From positions 22,290,360 through 22,354,359 of the forward strand of contig NC_087069.1 in NCBI RefSeq assembly GCF_963678635.1: 64,000 bases of DNA, written 5' to 3'. The position numbers and the translations under genes were made by a program. Below the pieces are notes generated by a model. That model searched no databases and was not told where the DNA came from. It saw only the letters and a program-made list of their open reading frames with translations. The stretch comes from Symsagittifera roscoffensis (lineage: Eukaryota; Xenacoelomorpha; Acoela; Convolutidae). Below, piece by piece: positions 1 to 8,400 of this stretch. Within the stretch, counting starts at the first letter, position 1; every line of letters starts with the position of its first letter.

Positions 1-147
1 GGTTGAATATCTTTGTAAAAAAAACTTTTTCAAATTTGGGATAAAAAGTTCTTCCTGTCAAAAGCTAGAAAATCAACTCTGTTTTTCCGGATCCTGATGG
101 TCCTACAAATGCCATAAACAGTCTTGTGGACGTATGAAAAATTTTAT

Positions 148-363
148 TCATATCCTTGGGTTTGGTGGCTCGTACCCAACTAAACCAGACAATATTGAAA
201 ACCAAACTGACGTTTCTTCATAGCTTATTTGCGTCCAAGAAAGTTTACAGAAACAAAAAGTAAGTAAATTGAAAATTAAAATCATTTGAGACATAAAAAC
301 TACTTCTGATCTGGGTACTGTAACTATAGTAGCATCAGGCTCATCAATCGCTAATTCAGTCAT
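148..363 (-). CDS. small hypothetical ORF, end of compact ORF array
   Basis: A 71-codon open frame, the last member of the array of six small minus-strand ORFs that begins near 2,080. It has one clearly hydrophobic run at about residues 23-40 (MSQMILIFNLLTFCFC), so it could be a small membrane protein or only an exon. It starts 70 bp after the stop of the preceding ORF. I do not recognise the family. Its main support is position and orientation in the array, not its own composition. Confidence 0.25.
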   Translation of the reverse strand: MTELAIDEPDATIVTVPRSEVVFMSQMILIFNLLTFCFCKLSWTQISYEETSVWFSILSGLVGYEPPNPRI

Positions 364-432
364 TCAGTTGTTCGATTTATAATTCTCTCTCTATCTGGTT
401 CTTTGTAACTCTCTATCTATAACACTAGTTTC

Positions 433-675
433 TTAATCAGAATGAAAATTGTTTTTTGTTGTCATAAAATATGTATCAAAACAAAAAAACATCTCGTATC
501 GAGTATAAATTCTAGAGTCATTAGTCATGTCATTGTCATTGTCCTTGTCATGCGTTTCTACAACATAATTGGCTGGCACATACTCAGTTTTTGCATGAAA
601 CACAACTTTCTTTACAGAGTTCTCCTTTACTAGTTTCTGAACTTCCTCAGGTAGGTCATTGCTTTGAAGATCCAT
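433..675 (-). CDS. small acidic hypothetical protein, overlaps upstream ORF
   Basis: An 80-codon frame starting with ATG inside the last codons of the ORF at 656-997; the two overlap by about 20 nt in different frames. Overlapping starts and stops of this kind are usual in viral or transposon-encoded gene blocks and rare between separate animal genes. The middle of the protein (about residues 42-55) is an acidic Asp/Asn run (DKDNDNDMTND). The family is unrecognised. It may be a continuation of the upstream protein after a frameshift instead of a separate gene. Confidence 0.35.
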   Translation of the reverse strand: MDLQSNDLPEEVQKLVKENSVKKVVFHAKTEYVPANYVVETHDKDNDNDMTNDSRIYTRYEMFFCFDTYFMTTKNNFHSD

Positions 676-997
676 TTGAATTCAGGGTTGACGTTTGGGC
701 ACTAAGACTAGCCTGGGAAGACATACTCCTTGTTTGTTGGCCAACATTTCGAAAATAATTGTGTCGTTGAAAATATATGAATTGGTCAATCACTGGGAAA
801 AAACTTCTTAAAATAGTCAATTCGTCTCCTGATAGAGTAATTTGTTCTTTCCGCTGCATAACTTGACCTCGGCAAATGATTTGTTCTGTTCTGGTCAAAG
901 TTATTTTGATACCACTATCTGGTGTCATCCAAGCCAAGAACACTAAATTTGGAGATAGGTACGTCTCCGCTTTTGCTAGTCTTTCGTTGTTGCTCAT
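656..997 (-). CDS. hypothetical protein of compact ORF array
   Basis: A 113-codon frame whose ATG lies 11 bp after the stop of the ORF at 1,009-1,395. The N-terminal two thirds alternate hydrophobic and polar residues (LVFLAWMTPD, KITLTR, EQITLSGDELTIL) as in a small beta-rich domain followed by a helix. The last 25 residues are Ser/Thr/Gln-rich and probably disordered. A beta-sheet followed by TLSGDELTIL and FPVIDQF faintly recalls PC4/p15-type single-strand DNA-binding coactivators, but the key aromatic and basic residues are not convincing, so I leave it unnamed. Same strand and tight spacing argue that it belongs with its neighbours. Confidence 0.45.
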   Translation of the reverse strand: MSNNERLAKAETYLSPNLVFLAWMTPDSGIKITLTRTEQIICRGQVMQRKEQITLSGDELTILRSFFPVIDQFIYFQRHNYFRNVGQQTRSMSSQASLSAQTSTLNSNGSSKQ

Positions 998-1008
998 TTG
1001 TCAGCCAA

Positions 1009-1395
1009 TCAAAAAATACCTTCGTTTTTTATGAGGGCACAGTGATTCCTAGAGTTGTAATTAGGTAAATGTCTATTGCAAGATGGATAATTCTTTAGAT
1101 GTAAGTTTTCAATTCTCGGGCAACCCAATTCATCAAGATTCACAACTTCTCGATCCAAGTACTTCGCAAGGAGTTCAGCCCTCTCTTTTCCTTTGGCGTA
1201 AAATAAAGCGTTAGGATTTCTCAAAACAAAATTTTGAATAATCTGTTTTAGGTTTAAATATAAATAATCTCCGCTTTCCCAGTGAATTGCGTGCAAGTAA
1301 TGTGTTAACCAGTTGTACGCTTTTTGTTCAGCTTTGGGTAGTAAGTTGAAAGAGACTGGTGGTAGAATAATAAGAGAGTCGCTATATTCAGAAGG
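1009..1395 (-). CDS. conserved invertebrate hypothetical with GCP / CxxH / CAL motif
   Basis: The open frame runs from 1,395 (after a TAG at 1,396-1,398) to the stop at 1,009. An ATG lies at 1,296, but the conserved part begins upstream of it (ILPPVSFNLLP, AYNWLTHYLHAIHWESGDY), so the true start is either an exon boundary or a lost ATG. Order of landmarks: aromatic WLT...HWESG block, LFYAKGKERAELL helix, VVNLDELGCPRIENL, then a Cys/His tail (SCNRHLPNY, NHCAL). From memory this layout matches an uncharacterised protein family scattered in invertebrate genomes and virus-like elements; that was not searched. Paired Cys/His residues suggest metal binding. It is the best-preserved ORF of the array. 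Confidence 0.5.
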   Translation of the reverse strand, partial: PSEYSDSLIILPPVSFNLLPKAEQKAYNWLTHYLHAIHWESGDYLYLNLKQIIQNFVLRNPNALFYAKGKERAELLAKYLDREVVNLDELGCPRIENLHLKNYPSCNRHLPNYNSRNHCALIKNEGIF

Positions 1396-1469
1396 CTAAT
1401 TTTTCTATTATAAAGTTGTTTTTTTTTGTTAGCGAAATCCTTCCAAATCTATGACGACCAATCGTTCGC

Positions 1470-1784
1470 TCAACATTCTAAGAATTGATAGAGTTCTGGT
1501 CTGGTTACTTTGACGAATAAACAGAAAGTAAAACCGCTCAAATGACCAATCAGACTGCTGTCAGACTTCCAAGGTAACATATAGCAGTAAGTGAGACCCG
1601 TGTTGTAAACTTCGTCAACAAAAACTGCAGCGTCATGAAAAATTGCATGCAGACGTAGTATTTTTGAGTATTTTAAGTATTTGTCCAAGGAAGAGTCGTC
1701 TATGCCAATAAGACCTCCATATGGCCTAAGTTTAATAGCTACGTCATATTTTAGTTGGAACTGGAAAAGAAAAACAGAGAACAT
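1470..1784 (-). CDS. hypothetical protein of compact ORF array
   Basis: A 104-codon frame with even codon use and no low-complexity runs. Recognisable stretches are VAIKLRPYGGLIGIDDSSL, FHDAAVFVDEVYNTG, a C-terminal hydrophobic HLSGFTFCLFVKV and a charged end. No family is recognised. It ends 75 bp before the open frame at 1,395 and is on the same strand. The intervening DNA has a long T tract that, read on the minus strand, is an A tract, so a clear 3' splice site is missing and an independent ORF is more likely than an exon. Confidence 0.4.
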   Translation of the reverse strand: MFSVFLFQFQLKYDVAIKLRPYGGLIGIDDSSLDKYLKYSKILRLHAIFHDAAVFVDEVYNTGLTYCYMLPWKSDSSLIGHLSGFTFCLFVKVTRPELYQFLEC

Positions 1785-1882
1785 GCATCCAGAAAGTAAT
1801 GTCGACGGTCAAAATTTTCCGGATATGTTTTTTTCACAGTCAAATAAATCTCATGAATGATTTCCGAGTCTGTTGAGGTAAT

Positions 1883-2080
1883 CTACGTTTTTCCAATTTC
1901 ACTTTTTTCCAACACTCTTTGAGCCTGCTGAATTTCCAAACAATGATATCTACAACTCGGTAAATTACATTTGATTAGACCATCAGCTTTTTTCATATAT
2001 TTGTAACATTTTAGTAAACATAAATTTTCAGTCTGCGCTTTAGTTTTTCTTTCAATCAGCTTAGTGTTAAAGTCTAACAA
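1883..2080 (-). CDS. small Cys-rich hypothetical ORF
   Basis: A 65-codon frame, first in the array. Residues about 22-47 contain spaced cysteines and a histidine (LCLLKCYKYM, LIKCNLPSCRYHC) that could bind zinc. The C-terminus is basic and amphipathic (QQAQRVLEKSEIGK). Unrecognised; it may be an exon or a fragment of a larger protein. Confidence 0.3.
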   Translation of the reverse strand: MLDFNTKLIERKTKAQTENLCLLKCYKYMKKADGLIKCNLPSCRYHCLEIQQAQRVLEKSEIGKT

Positions 2081-2363
2081 GAAGTCAAATCATTTTTCAG
2101 AAGTAGCATTCGACAAATCAATTGTTTTTACAAGTTTTTGTTTTCAAATCAAACTCAAAATTTTTTAAATTTTTTGGTTGAAAATAACAGGCAGCTAAAA
2201 GTACAATTTCTTCTGTCTGTGTTTTCGTGATCAGCGTATTTTAAACTCGGGGAAAACTTGGGGAAATTTGGCACAATTATCACCTTCCGAAACATACTGT
2301 TTCAAAAGTTTTTTTTTGATGAACAAGTTCATGTGATTTAAATTGTTAATTTGCTTGTTTTAG

Positions 2364-2612
2364 ATGCCATCAAATGTCGAAACAGTAAAAGTACCTTTCG
2401 GAGAGCTAACCCTCAAAAATATCCCCATTGAGGAAGTCCATGTACGGTATAAAGCTGGGACCGATCCTGAGGTCTTAGTGGTGAAGGAGCTCTGGCTCAA
2501 ACCACGCCAGTGGGCTAAGGGGAAACCCCTTCCCCGGACTTTCGTCCCTGGGTCGCCCGAGTGGGAACTCCTCACTGAGCAACTCAGGGACGTGTTCGCC
2601 CTCGGGGGTTGA
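2364..2612 (+). CDS. 82-aa ORF in a GC-rich island
   Basis: An ATG immediately after a T-rich stretch ending in TTTTAG opens an 82-codon frame. It is much more GC-rich than its AT-rich surroundings and uses G/C third positions often. The protein is acidic/basic mixed with a Trp/Pro-rich centre (ELWLKPRQWAKGKPLP) and a helical end (SPEWELLTEQLRDVFAL). Overlapping minus-strand frames of 102 and 67 codons are taken as shadows. Family unknown. The sharp change of base composition marks it as an insertion or transferred piece. It is followed within 70 bp by a hairpin plus T tract. Confidence 0.4.
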   Translation: MPSNVETVKVPFGELTLKNIPIEEVHVRYKAGTDPEVLVVKELWLKPRQWAKGKPLPRTFVPGSPEWELLTEQLRDVFALGG

Positions 2613-2676
2613 ATTGGGAACAGGGCTGCTGATCTGCTGGGGTTGATCGACAGCCCAGCTATGTCCATTTACTCCC

Positions 2677-2706
2677 ACCTCTTCTTATAAAGAAGAGGTT
2701 TTTTTA
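2677..2706 (+). terminator. perfect 10-bp hairpin plus T tract
   Basis: ACCTCTTCTT (2,677-2,686) and AAGAAGAGGT (2,690-2,699) pair perfectly around a 3-nt loop and run straight into seven T residues. It has the shape of an intrinsic terminator and lies downstream of the GC-rich ORF in the same orientation. In an animal genome such a structure could instead be a retroelement or RNA 3' end, or chance. Confidence 0.35.
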
Positions 2707-2843
2707 ACCATATTATAATTTTTTAGTCCCCTTCTTCAACATCTCTTTTTTATTTTATTTTCATTCGACAATTGATTCTATAATTTGGCCTACAACAACT
2801 CAAATTTTGGGTAAATCATTCTTATTTTGTTCAAATAGATCAT

Positions 2844-3119
2844 TCATTTTTGTCTAAATAGAGGTGGCGGCCGCCGCACTTGACGGATTTTCCTTTCTTC
2901 GAGATTCAGCAATATAACATCAATTTTTGAAGGAAATCGTTCATCGCAGCCAACAGTTAAGCTACGCTGCCAAAATCTTGTTCTCCTATATACCATATAG
3001 TTTGGTTGCATATCATAGCTACATAACGTCATTTTACATGTAAACAAGCCAATACCCCCAAACTTTAGAAGGGAAAACATGCACCAACCAAAATTTAAAG
3101 TGGTCATTTTCCTAGCCAC
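2844..3119 (-). CDS. possible 91-aa ORF
   Basis: A 91-codon minus-strand frame containing a short hydrophobic N-terminal part (FSLLKFGGIGLFTC) and a basic, Arg/Pro-rich C-terminus encoded by a locally GC-rich patch with a NotI-like GCGGCCGC. No family recognised; it could be a chance frame. Confidence 0.15.
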   Translation of the reverse strand: MARKMTTLNFGWCMFSLLKFGGIGLFTCKMTLCSYDMQPNYMVYRRTRFWQRSLTVGCDERFPSKIDVILLNLEERKIRQVRRPPPLFRQK

Positions 3120-3489
3120 TTTTACTATACTACTATTTACATAAGGAACACGGACTCGATGTTTTCTAGCAAGTCGTTAATCATTTTTATTTTTTTGTAA
3201 TACCTTTTGGGTTAAGATTTAAATAAATTGAATAACAATCCTTATGAATGTTTTCTCTCTAAATTTAAGATGGGTGGTGATGAAAATGATATGCAAAAAA
3301 ATGAGAACGTTTATTTTTTATATGAACAGAATCAAGAACAAATATCATGGAAATGTTTTTGACGTACAAGTGTTCTTGACGTGCAAGTTTTCGTTCTACA
3401 ATGATAAATTTGAAGAAACAAAAATTTGAGATGCAACGTTATAAAGAACGGTCAGTTAAAATTTACATTCTCCGAAGCTATGAAAAAAC

Positions 3490-3636
3490 TTGATTTACCA
3501 AAATACAACTTTTTTTCTAGTCGCACTCAGTGGAGCTGGAAAATTACATCATTTTGTTGACTGATTGAAAGATATTGAAGCAAAAAAAAAATTAAACAAA
3601 AAATGTTTATTTTTATTTACAAAGCTGTTAATGTAA
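3490..3636 (+). pseudogene. P-loop NTPase-like fragment (candidate packaging ATPase)
   Basis: A hydrophobic strand (FFLVA) leads into LSGAGK, a Walker A-like loop with Leu in place of the usual Ser/Thr after Lys, then a helix (LHHFVD). A TGA at 3,562 replaces the Trp found in copy B, after which the frame continues with LKDIEAKKK to a stop at 3,634. Packaging ATPases of Maverick/Polinton-type elements carry such a P-loop near the N-terminus. The fragment is too short to separate them from other P-loop NTPases. Confidence 0.35.
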
Positions 3637-4056
3637 GGTCGATACTAAAAAAATTTTTAATATAATTTTGAAATCTTCTAAAAACGTTTGAAATAATTAA
3701 AGTTTTCGCATTTCATCCTATCGAGATACAACAAGTTTTTTTAGTTTTTTTTTAAAATTAAAATGCTGGTTTGAGTTATTTTGTTAGAACAAAATCAAAC
3801 ATAGGATGCTGTGAATGGAAAAGGACCACCTTATCCTCAGTTTTTGTACGTAATTATAGCAAAACAACCACTGATGACTTATTGTGATATGGTGCAAGTG
3901 AAACAATTCTTTTTGTATCCGTAGGAGTTAAACAATTTGTTCCATTTTGCGCAGAATTTCGAATAGTCTTTTTGAATCATAATTCATAGAAAAAATTTAC
4001 AGAAAATCTAGTTATTTTTCCCATTTCTAGAAATAAAAGACAACGTTGAAAAAATT

Positions 4057-4284
4057 ATGGCACTTTCGCGCAAAGTCATGGCAGAACAGCAATCTCCTCT
4101 TTAAAAAGCTTATAGCCTTGGCTGCAAAAAACTTGGAGCAGAATTAATTGAAACTGTAGCTCCAGATATGAAGTATGTTGTTAGTGAACGCAAACAACTC
4201 AAAAAAACATTCTCAAAGTTTGTTGGAGCAAAAATATATTGGAAACAATCAGGAGGTGGAAAAAAGAACATCGGTATCATATGA
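4057..4284 (+). pseudogene. basic X/core-protein-like ORF with GGGKK tail
   Basis: ATG at 4,057 opens 15 codons ending in a TAA at 4,102, and the same frame then runs on for 59 codons to a TGA at 4,282. The second part has LGCKKLGAELIETVAPD, then RKQLKKTFSKFVGAKI and ends with SGGGKKN. Short Gly/Lys-rich proteins of this design (GAxxLGxE...D..., GGGK) are found among the adenovirus pX-like core proteins of adintoviruses and Polintons. The stop at 4,102 is shared with copy B, so either the protein starts after it or the damage predates the duplication. Confidence 0.4.
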
Positions 4285-4377
4285 TTAGGGTATTCTTTCG
4301 TTTTTAAATAGAAATATTTGCTTCAACATCATATACAAATCAATACCTTGAAACAACAATTAGATCTGAAATTTTAA

Positions 4378-4662
4378 AGAAATTACTGGTACCGAGAAGC
4401 CGTATCCGTTCATTTTGATCATTTACTCATTGATTTCTTTCCAGAAATAATTGATTCGCTGGGGTATAGCACCAACAGCAGTTCAGTTACAAACACTTTT
4501 TTTAATCAGTCGGAGAAGAAACAAATCTTGGGGGATGCGCATACAGTAAGTCTCTATATTTTTTTTTCAATTTTCAAGCTTTTTTCCATATTTCAATTTT
4601 TTTACCCACATTTCAGCCTTTTTCAAGATTTTTCAATTTTTGGAAGAATATTTTGTGACTGA
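4378..4662 (+). pseudogene. adenain-type cysteine protease-like fragment
   Basis: An open frame of 94 codons without an obvious Met. Residues about 8-24 read AVSVHFDHLLIDFFPE and continue with IIDSLGYS. In adenovirus/Polinton proteases the catalytic His-Trp strand is followed by a second strand and an (F)DSxG loop; here HF replaces HW. Downstream NQSEKKQILGD could be the helix before the catalytic Cys, but no Cys box is present. After about 4,545 the frame enters T-rich DNA of doubtful coding value. Copy B has the same 101-nt core (62,050-62,150) with about six substitutions, all amino-acid changing, so it is decaying. Confidence 0.4.
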
Positions 4663-4810
4663 AAACCTGAGCACGGATTGAAAACGAACAGATTCATAGT
4701 ATGTCAATCGCTTAATGACAAATGGAGTGATAAGGGTGATTACTTAATTTTTTTTTCGTTTAGCTTTTGAGTTCTGGTTTTTCCTCTCAAATTTTTACTA
4801 TGTATAGTTT

Positions 4811-5200
4811 TTGGAGATGTTTCAGCTCCCCTCGTTGAGGCGCCCCAAATGCTTCAAAAACAATTATTTATACGATCTCCAAAAAAATTTCAATTTCCCA
4901 GCTAAAGCATCTCCAAAAAGTAAATGTAGTGAAAAATCAAAAAATATATATCAGAACGCATACGAGGAAGAAAAACCCTGCATAAAAATTCCAAATGCGT
5001 CCTCAGTTCTTCAAACACAAGGTACGTTTCCAAAAAAAACTAACAAAAAAGCAAGAAAAAGAGGAACTTGTACCAGAAGACTTTGTTCCTATTTACAGGA
5101 TAAATGCAAGACCGATAAAAGCAAGACAGCTGTAACTGCAAGACTGATGACGATTAACGATAGGCACCTTTATGATTCAATTTTGATTTCGTCCAATTAA
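4811..5200 (+). CDS. Lys-rich hypothetical protein of module A
   Basis: A 129-codon frame, the longest in module A. It is strongly basic (about residues 30-95) with many Lys/Ser pairs and ends in VTARLMTINDRHLYD. Copy B has lost the frame through several indels. A second reading of 5,050-5,140 in another frame (KEELVPEDFVPIYRINA) is also kept in copy B, so a frameshift in one of the two frames is likely and the true protein is uncertain. A good 5' splice-site sequence (AAGGTACGT) lies at 5,020, but joining to the nearest acceptor gives an immediate stop. Not recognised. Confidence 0.3.
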   Translation: MEMFQLPSLRRPKCFKNNYLYDLQKNFNFPAKASPKSKCSEKSKNIYQNAYEEEKPCIKIPNASSVLQTQGTFPKKTNKKARKRGTCTRRLCSYLQDKCKTDKSKTAVTARLMTINDRHLYDSILISSN

Positions 5201-5886
5201 ATGAGATCACTCAAGCGTTGTCATATAGATAATCGAGAAAAAAAAGAACCTATCGGTTTTCTATGATTCAAAGCGCAGAGTCATTTATTTTGGTTGTGAC
5301 TAACAACAAAACGAAACAAAGGACAAAATTAGTGGAAAAAAAACACATTATCCTTAGTTTTCTAACGACATTATAAAATTACAATCATTGACAATCAAGA
5401 GTGATAACGCACAGGTGGGACAGGTTTCTTTGTATCCGTGAACATTACCCGAACTATTTTCTGGTTCTTCATGATCTCCAATAATCATTTTCGAATACGG
5501 ATTCTTTCAAAAAAGTAGCCCAAAGTTTAGTTAAATTCCCATTATGGGTCGTCATCTACAAAAAATGGAGCAGAATTAGTTGAAATTGTATCTTTAGAGA
5601 TAAGGTACAATGTAAGTAAGCCCAATGAACTCAAACAAAACTAACTCTAAACTCTCACGAAAAAGGTTGGATAAAAAACTGTTCGGAACCAATTGGGAAA
5701 AAAAGACAATCAAGCGTAAAATTTAAAAACAATCATATCCATTACTCAAAAAAAGGTCAAAAACAGTCACTCTCCGAAAAACACTTTGAAAATATAAAAA
5801 TTGTTTCGAAAGAAGGTAATCATTTTGATTACCGAGCTTTTATAATTTCTACTTTGAAAGTTTTTTTTAATAAATCTTAGTTTTGA

Positions 5887-6087
5887 AAAAAAAATAATCA
5901 ATCTTACATACAAGAAGCAATACCTAGTTTTTCTTTACATGGAAGCAGTTTTGTGTTTGTATTTGAGACGGATCGTAACCGTGATTTGGATAAGCGTGAC
6001 ACCCATGTTAACTTTAAGCTTCAACTATCCAATGTTAGTTCGTTTGATGCCCCCAAGAAAGAAAAGTACGATAAAAAGCAAAAGTAG
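5887..6087 (+). pseudogene. penton/minor-capsid-like N-terminal fragment
   Basis: A 66-codon open frame. Its centre reads SFVFVFETDRNRDL followed by THVNFKLQLSN, an edge-strand pair like the IEFxI...DLxxTxLxVxxKI start of Polinton and adintovirus penton proteins. After the stop at 6,085 another frame reads DPEFYLLHANNLLHS, which resembles the next conserved block (VNNxLHS) of the same family. The two halves are in different frames, so this copy is broken. Copy B (63,470-63,700) is better kept. Confidence 0.4.
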
Positions 6088-6419
6088 ACGGTGATCCAGA
6101 ATTTTACTTACTTCATGCAAACAATCTACTACATTCTCATACATTCAAAATGTGAAGTTTTTGAAAAAAAAAATTTTTTTGCAACCCCAATGGATTATGA
6201 TCTCCTAAAGCGAAAAAAAATTGAACAATTATAATTTGTCGGCAGTGAGAAATGAAGAAATGCTTGGTTGGCGCGGATATTGATTGAAGATTCACCGGAA
6301 GCTTTCGATATGCATCCGTTAACTCATTGAGACCATTCCTTATAAACAGGTAAAACTTTTTGGGAAGCATGTTTTTGGTTTGCTTACTGGTGAACAAGTG
6401 TTAATAATTCGAACTAGAC

Positions 6420-8400
6420 ACAAAATCTACTTTCAGCTAGTCCTATTGTTACACGATGTCTGATAATCCAACAATTAGTTCAGTAGTTGTTGATTGTTAG
6501 CTGTTTACTAGGTTAATTTTAGTGGCTGAACCTATTCTTGAATACTTAGAGTAAAATCTGGAAAGGGAACATTCTCACTACATCAATATGGAAACTATAG
6601 CAAGAGGCTTTATCATTTCTTCTCGTCAAGTAGTTGTTGCATCAATTACATTATCAGTTTTTGCCCGATATTGTCATGAAAACCTTTCGAACTATCAGCA
6701 TTTTATTTTGAGTGTGCTGTCCAAAACCATAAACTCCAAACAGTCGCTAGAAATTTTTAAAAATTGTATTTTTTTTGGATTTTCTTCGTTTCTGTATCTG
6801 TACGTTCTATTTAGATTTTCTTCAAACCTTTATGGAGACTTAAATATCCAGCACAAGAAGAAAAAAAATGCTGCATAAATGAAAAACCCGAGAAATTTTA
6901 GACGGTAAAACAGTGTTCAACTATTTTTGTCCCGTTCATGAGACATTTGTATAGAAATTTGTTGGTTCAGTACCTAAGTGCATTTAAGTGATCTATACAA
7001 ATTTCTCTGTTTTTAATAATACAAAAAAATGACAATTTCCTCGTTTTCAGATGTCAATCAGCAAACAGAGCGAAGATCAATAAATTTTTTAAACTGTACA
7101 AATTATTTTTTTAAAAATTCGGAGCACATTTTCAAGTAGATTGCATTTAACACCTCGGATAAAGCTAGTTTTAGCAATAAGTTCATTATACGATGCAGTG
7201 ATACATAAACTTTCTTGGCGAGTTAAATTTTTTTGCCCCAGCAGGTTTCAGAAAATTTCAGTAGGTTGCAACAAAGTTTCAGGTAGATACATCATTACAT
7301 TAACTAGCTAGAAACGATTTAAAACAAGTTTCAGCACCTAAAACTATCTCCTTTTAAAATACTGCAAAATCCTCGGCCAATTAGATAAGGCGTGCCGAGA
7401 TTTTTTTTGACTGGTGGTTCTATTCCCTGTTTCATAACATAGGGATCTACAAACAACCCCCTGCCCCCTTATCAGCTCCAACATCTACTGCTCCAACTCT
7501 TCTGGTTCTGAAGTGGCTGGTGCTTACATCAGACTGAGCAGTAAAAACCGAAAACACATTATGACCTATTGTTCCAATAAAAACACAACATGATTTTTTC
7601 CGAATAGATCTGGAAAAAAAATTAGCGAGAAAAAGCGTTCATAAGTCTGTAATCTTTCAGAGGAGATCAGCATTACAAAAACATCTTAGACGTCTATGGA
7701 GCAGAACAAAACTGAGAGTTTTCCAAATCAATTTATGGGCAATAACTGAATCAAAACAAATTCTCAGCTTTGTCAAATTGGCTTTTGCTTTTTTTAACAC
7801 CCAGAATTACTTAAATTTGACATGCCGTTTGATGCAAAATAACTGATTTTTTTACCTTCCAAACAATTAGTTAACCCTTAATAGTTAAATCAAATATCCA
7901 TTCAAATATTTTAAGTGTTCCAAGTAGACCATCAAAACTGATTAGTTATCACCTTAAAATCCTGAGTTTGCACATACAATTGTCTAGTTTTATATTGCTT
8001 AACTCTCAAGTTAAAAGGCGCTGTAACTTGCTCCAGTTGGCCGAGGCCCTTTTCACATTGCACTCGGTACCACAAAAAAATTGGCTAGTCTACGGTTGTT
8101 TTTGGGTAATTCACTAGTTTTGATGTACCATGCAACTTAACCTACAAGCAAAATGAGGCTACATAATGAGACTATGATAAAAGCCATATGAGAAAACAAA
8201 GATACAAAATAAGACAAGAAAGCTGCAAATATTTAAAAAATGGGACAAAAAAATCAGACTGAAATCACTTTCAAATTTCTTTTCAAGCATGACTAAGAAA
8301 AAATAAGGTAATTTGAATATCATACTCAAGATAAACAAAGTTGACAGTAACCGCAAGAATATGATTGAGCTTGTTCGACAGATCCCAACTTTCAACAAAT
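6420..8400. other. AT-rich stretch without a clear gene
   Basis: I see no supported gene here. A 96-codon plus-strand frame at 6,588-6,878 has a hydrophobic C-terminal part (FFGFSSFLYLYVLF) and could be a small membrane protein, but nothing else supports it. A locally GC-richer patch at 7,440-7,540 has a proline-rich open frame without a start. The rest is A/T tracts. Confidence 0.3.

Larger units (their letters stand above)
3137..6391 (+). mobile_element. virus-like late-gene module, copy A (Maverick/Polinton or adintovirus-like)
   Basis: This stretch is a direct copy of 60,735-64,000, with the same order of pieces and an offset of about 57.6 kb. Identity is high in the coding-like parts and lower in A/T tracts. 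Reading left to right on the plus strand there are pieces resembling a P-loop ATPase, a basic X/core-like protein, an adenain-type protease, a Lys-rich protein and a penton/minor capsid protein. The family and order are my inference from motifs. All the pieces are interrupted by stops or frameshifts. A segment of about 0.4-0.5 kb (around 3,810-4,280) recurs in weaker form at about 5,330-5,760, so the module has an internal duplication. No polymerase B or integrase was recognised. Confidence 0.5.

Noticed and set aside
656-997. PC4/p15-type transcription coactivator
   Set aside because: Only a faint beta-sheet plus ITLS..E pattern; the conserved aromatic and basic residues are not there.
4445-4545. 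A 101-nt exon bounded by TTTCCAG and GTAAGT in the protease-like block (also 62,050-62,150)
   Set aside because: The reading frame is open through the supposed acceptor, and the His-containing motif lies on both sides of it, so an intron is not needed. The splice-like sequences are probably chance in T-rich DNA.
5022-5098. 77-nt intron (GTACGT...TTACAG) in the Lys-rich ORF
   Set aside because: Joining these sites gives an immediate stop, and the frame is open through the segment.
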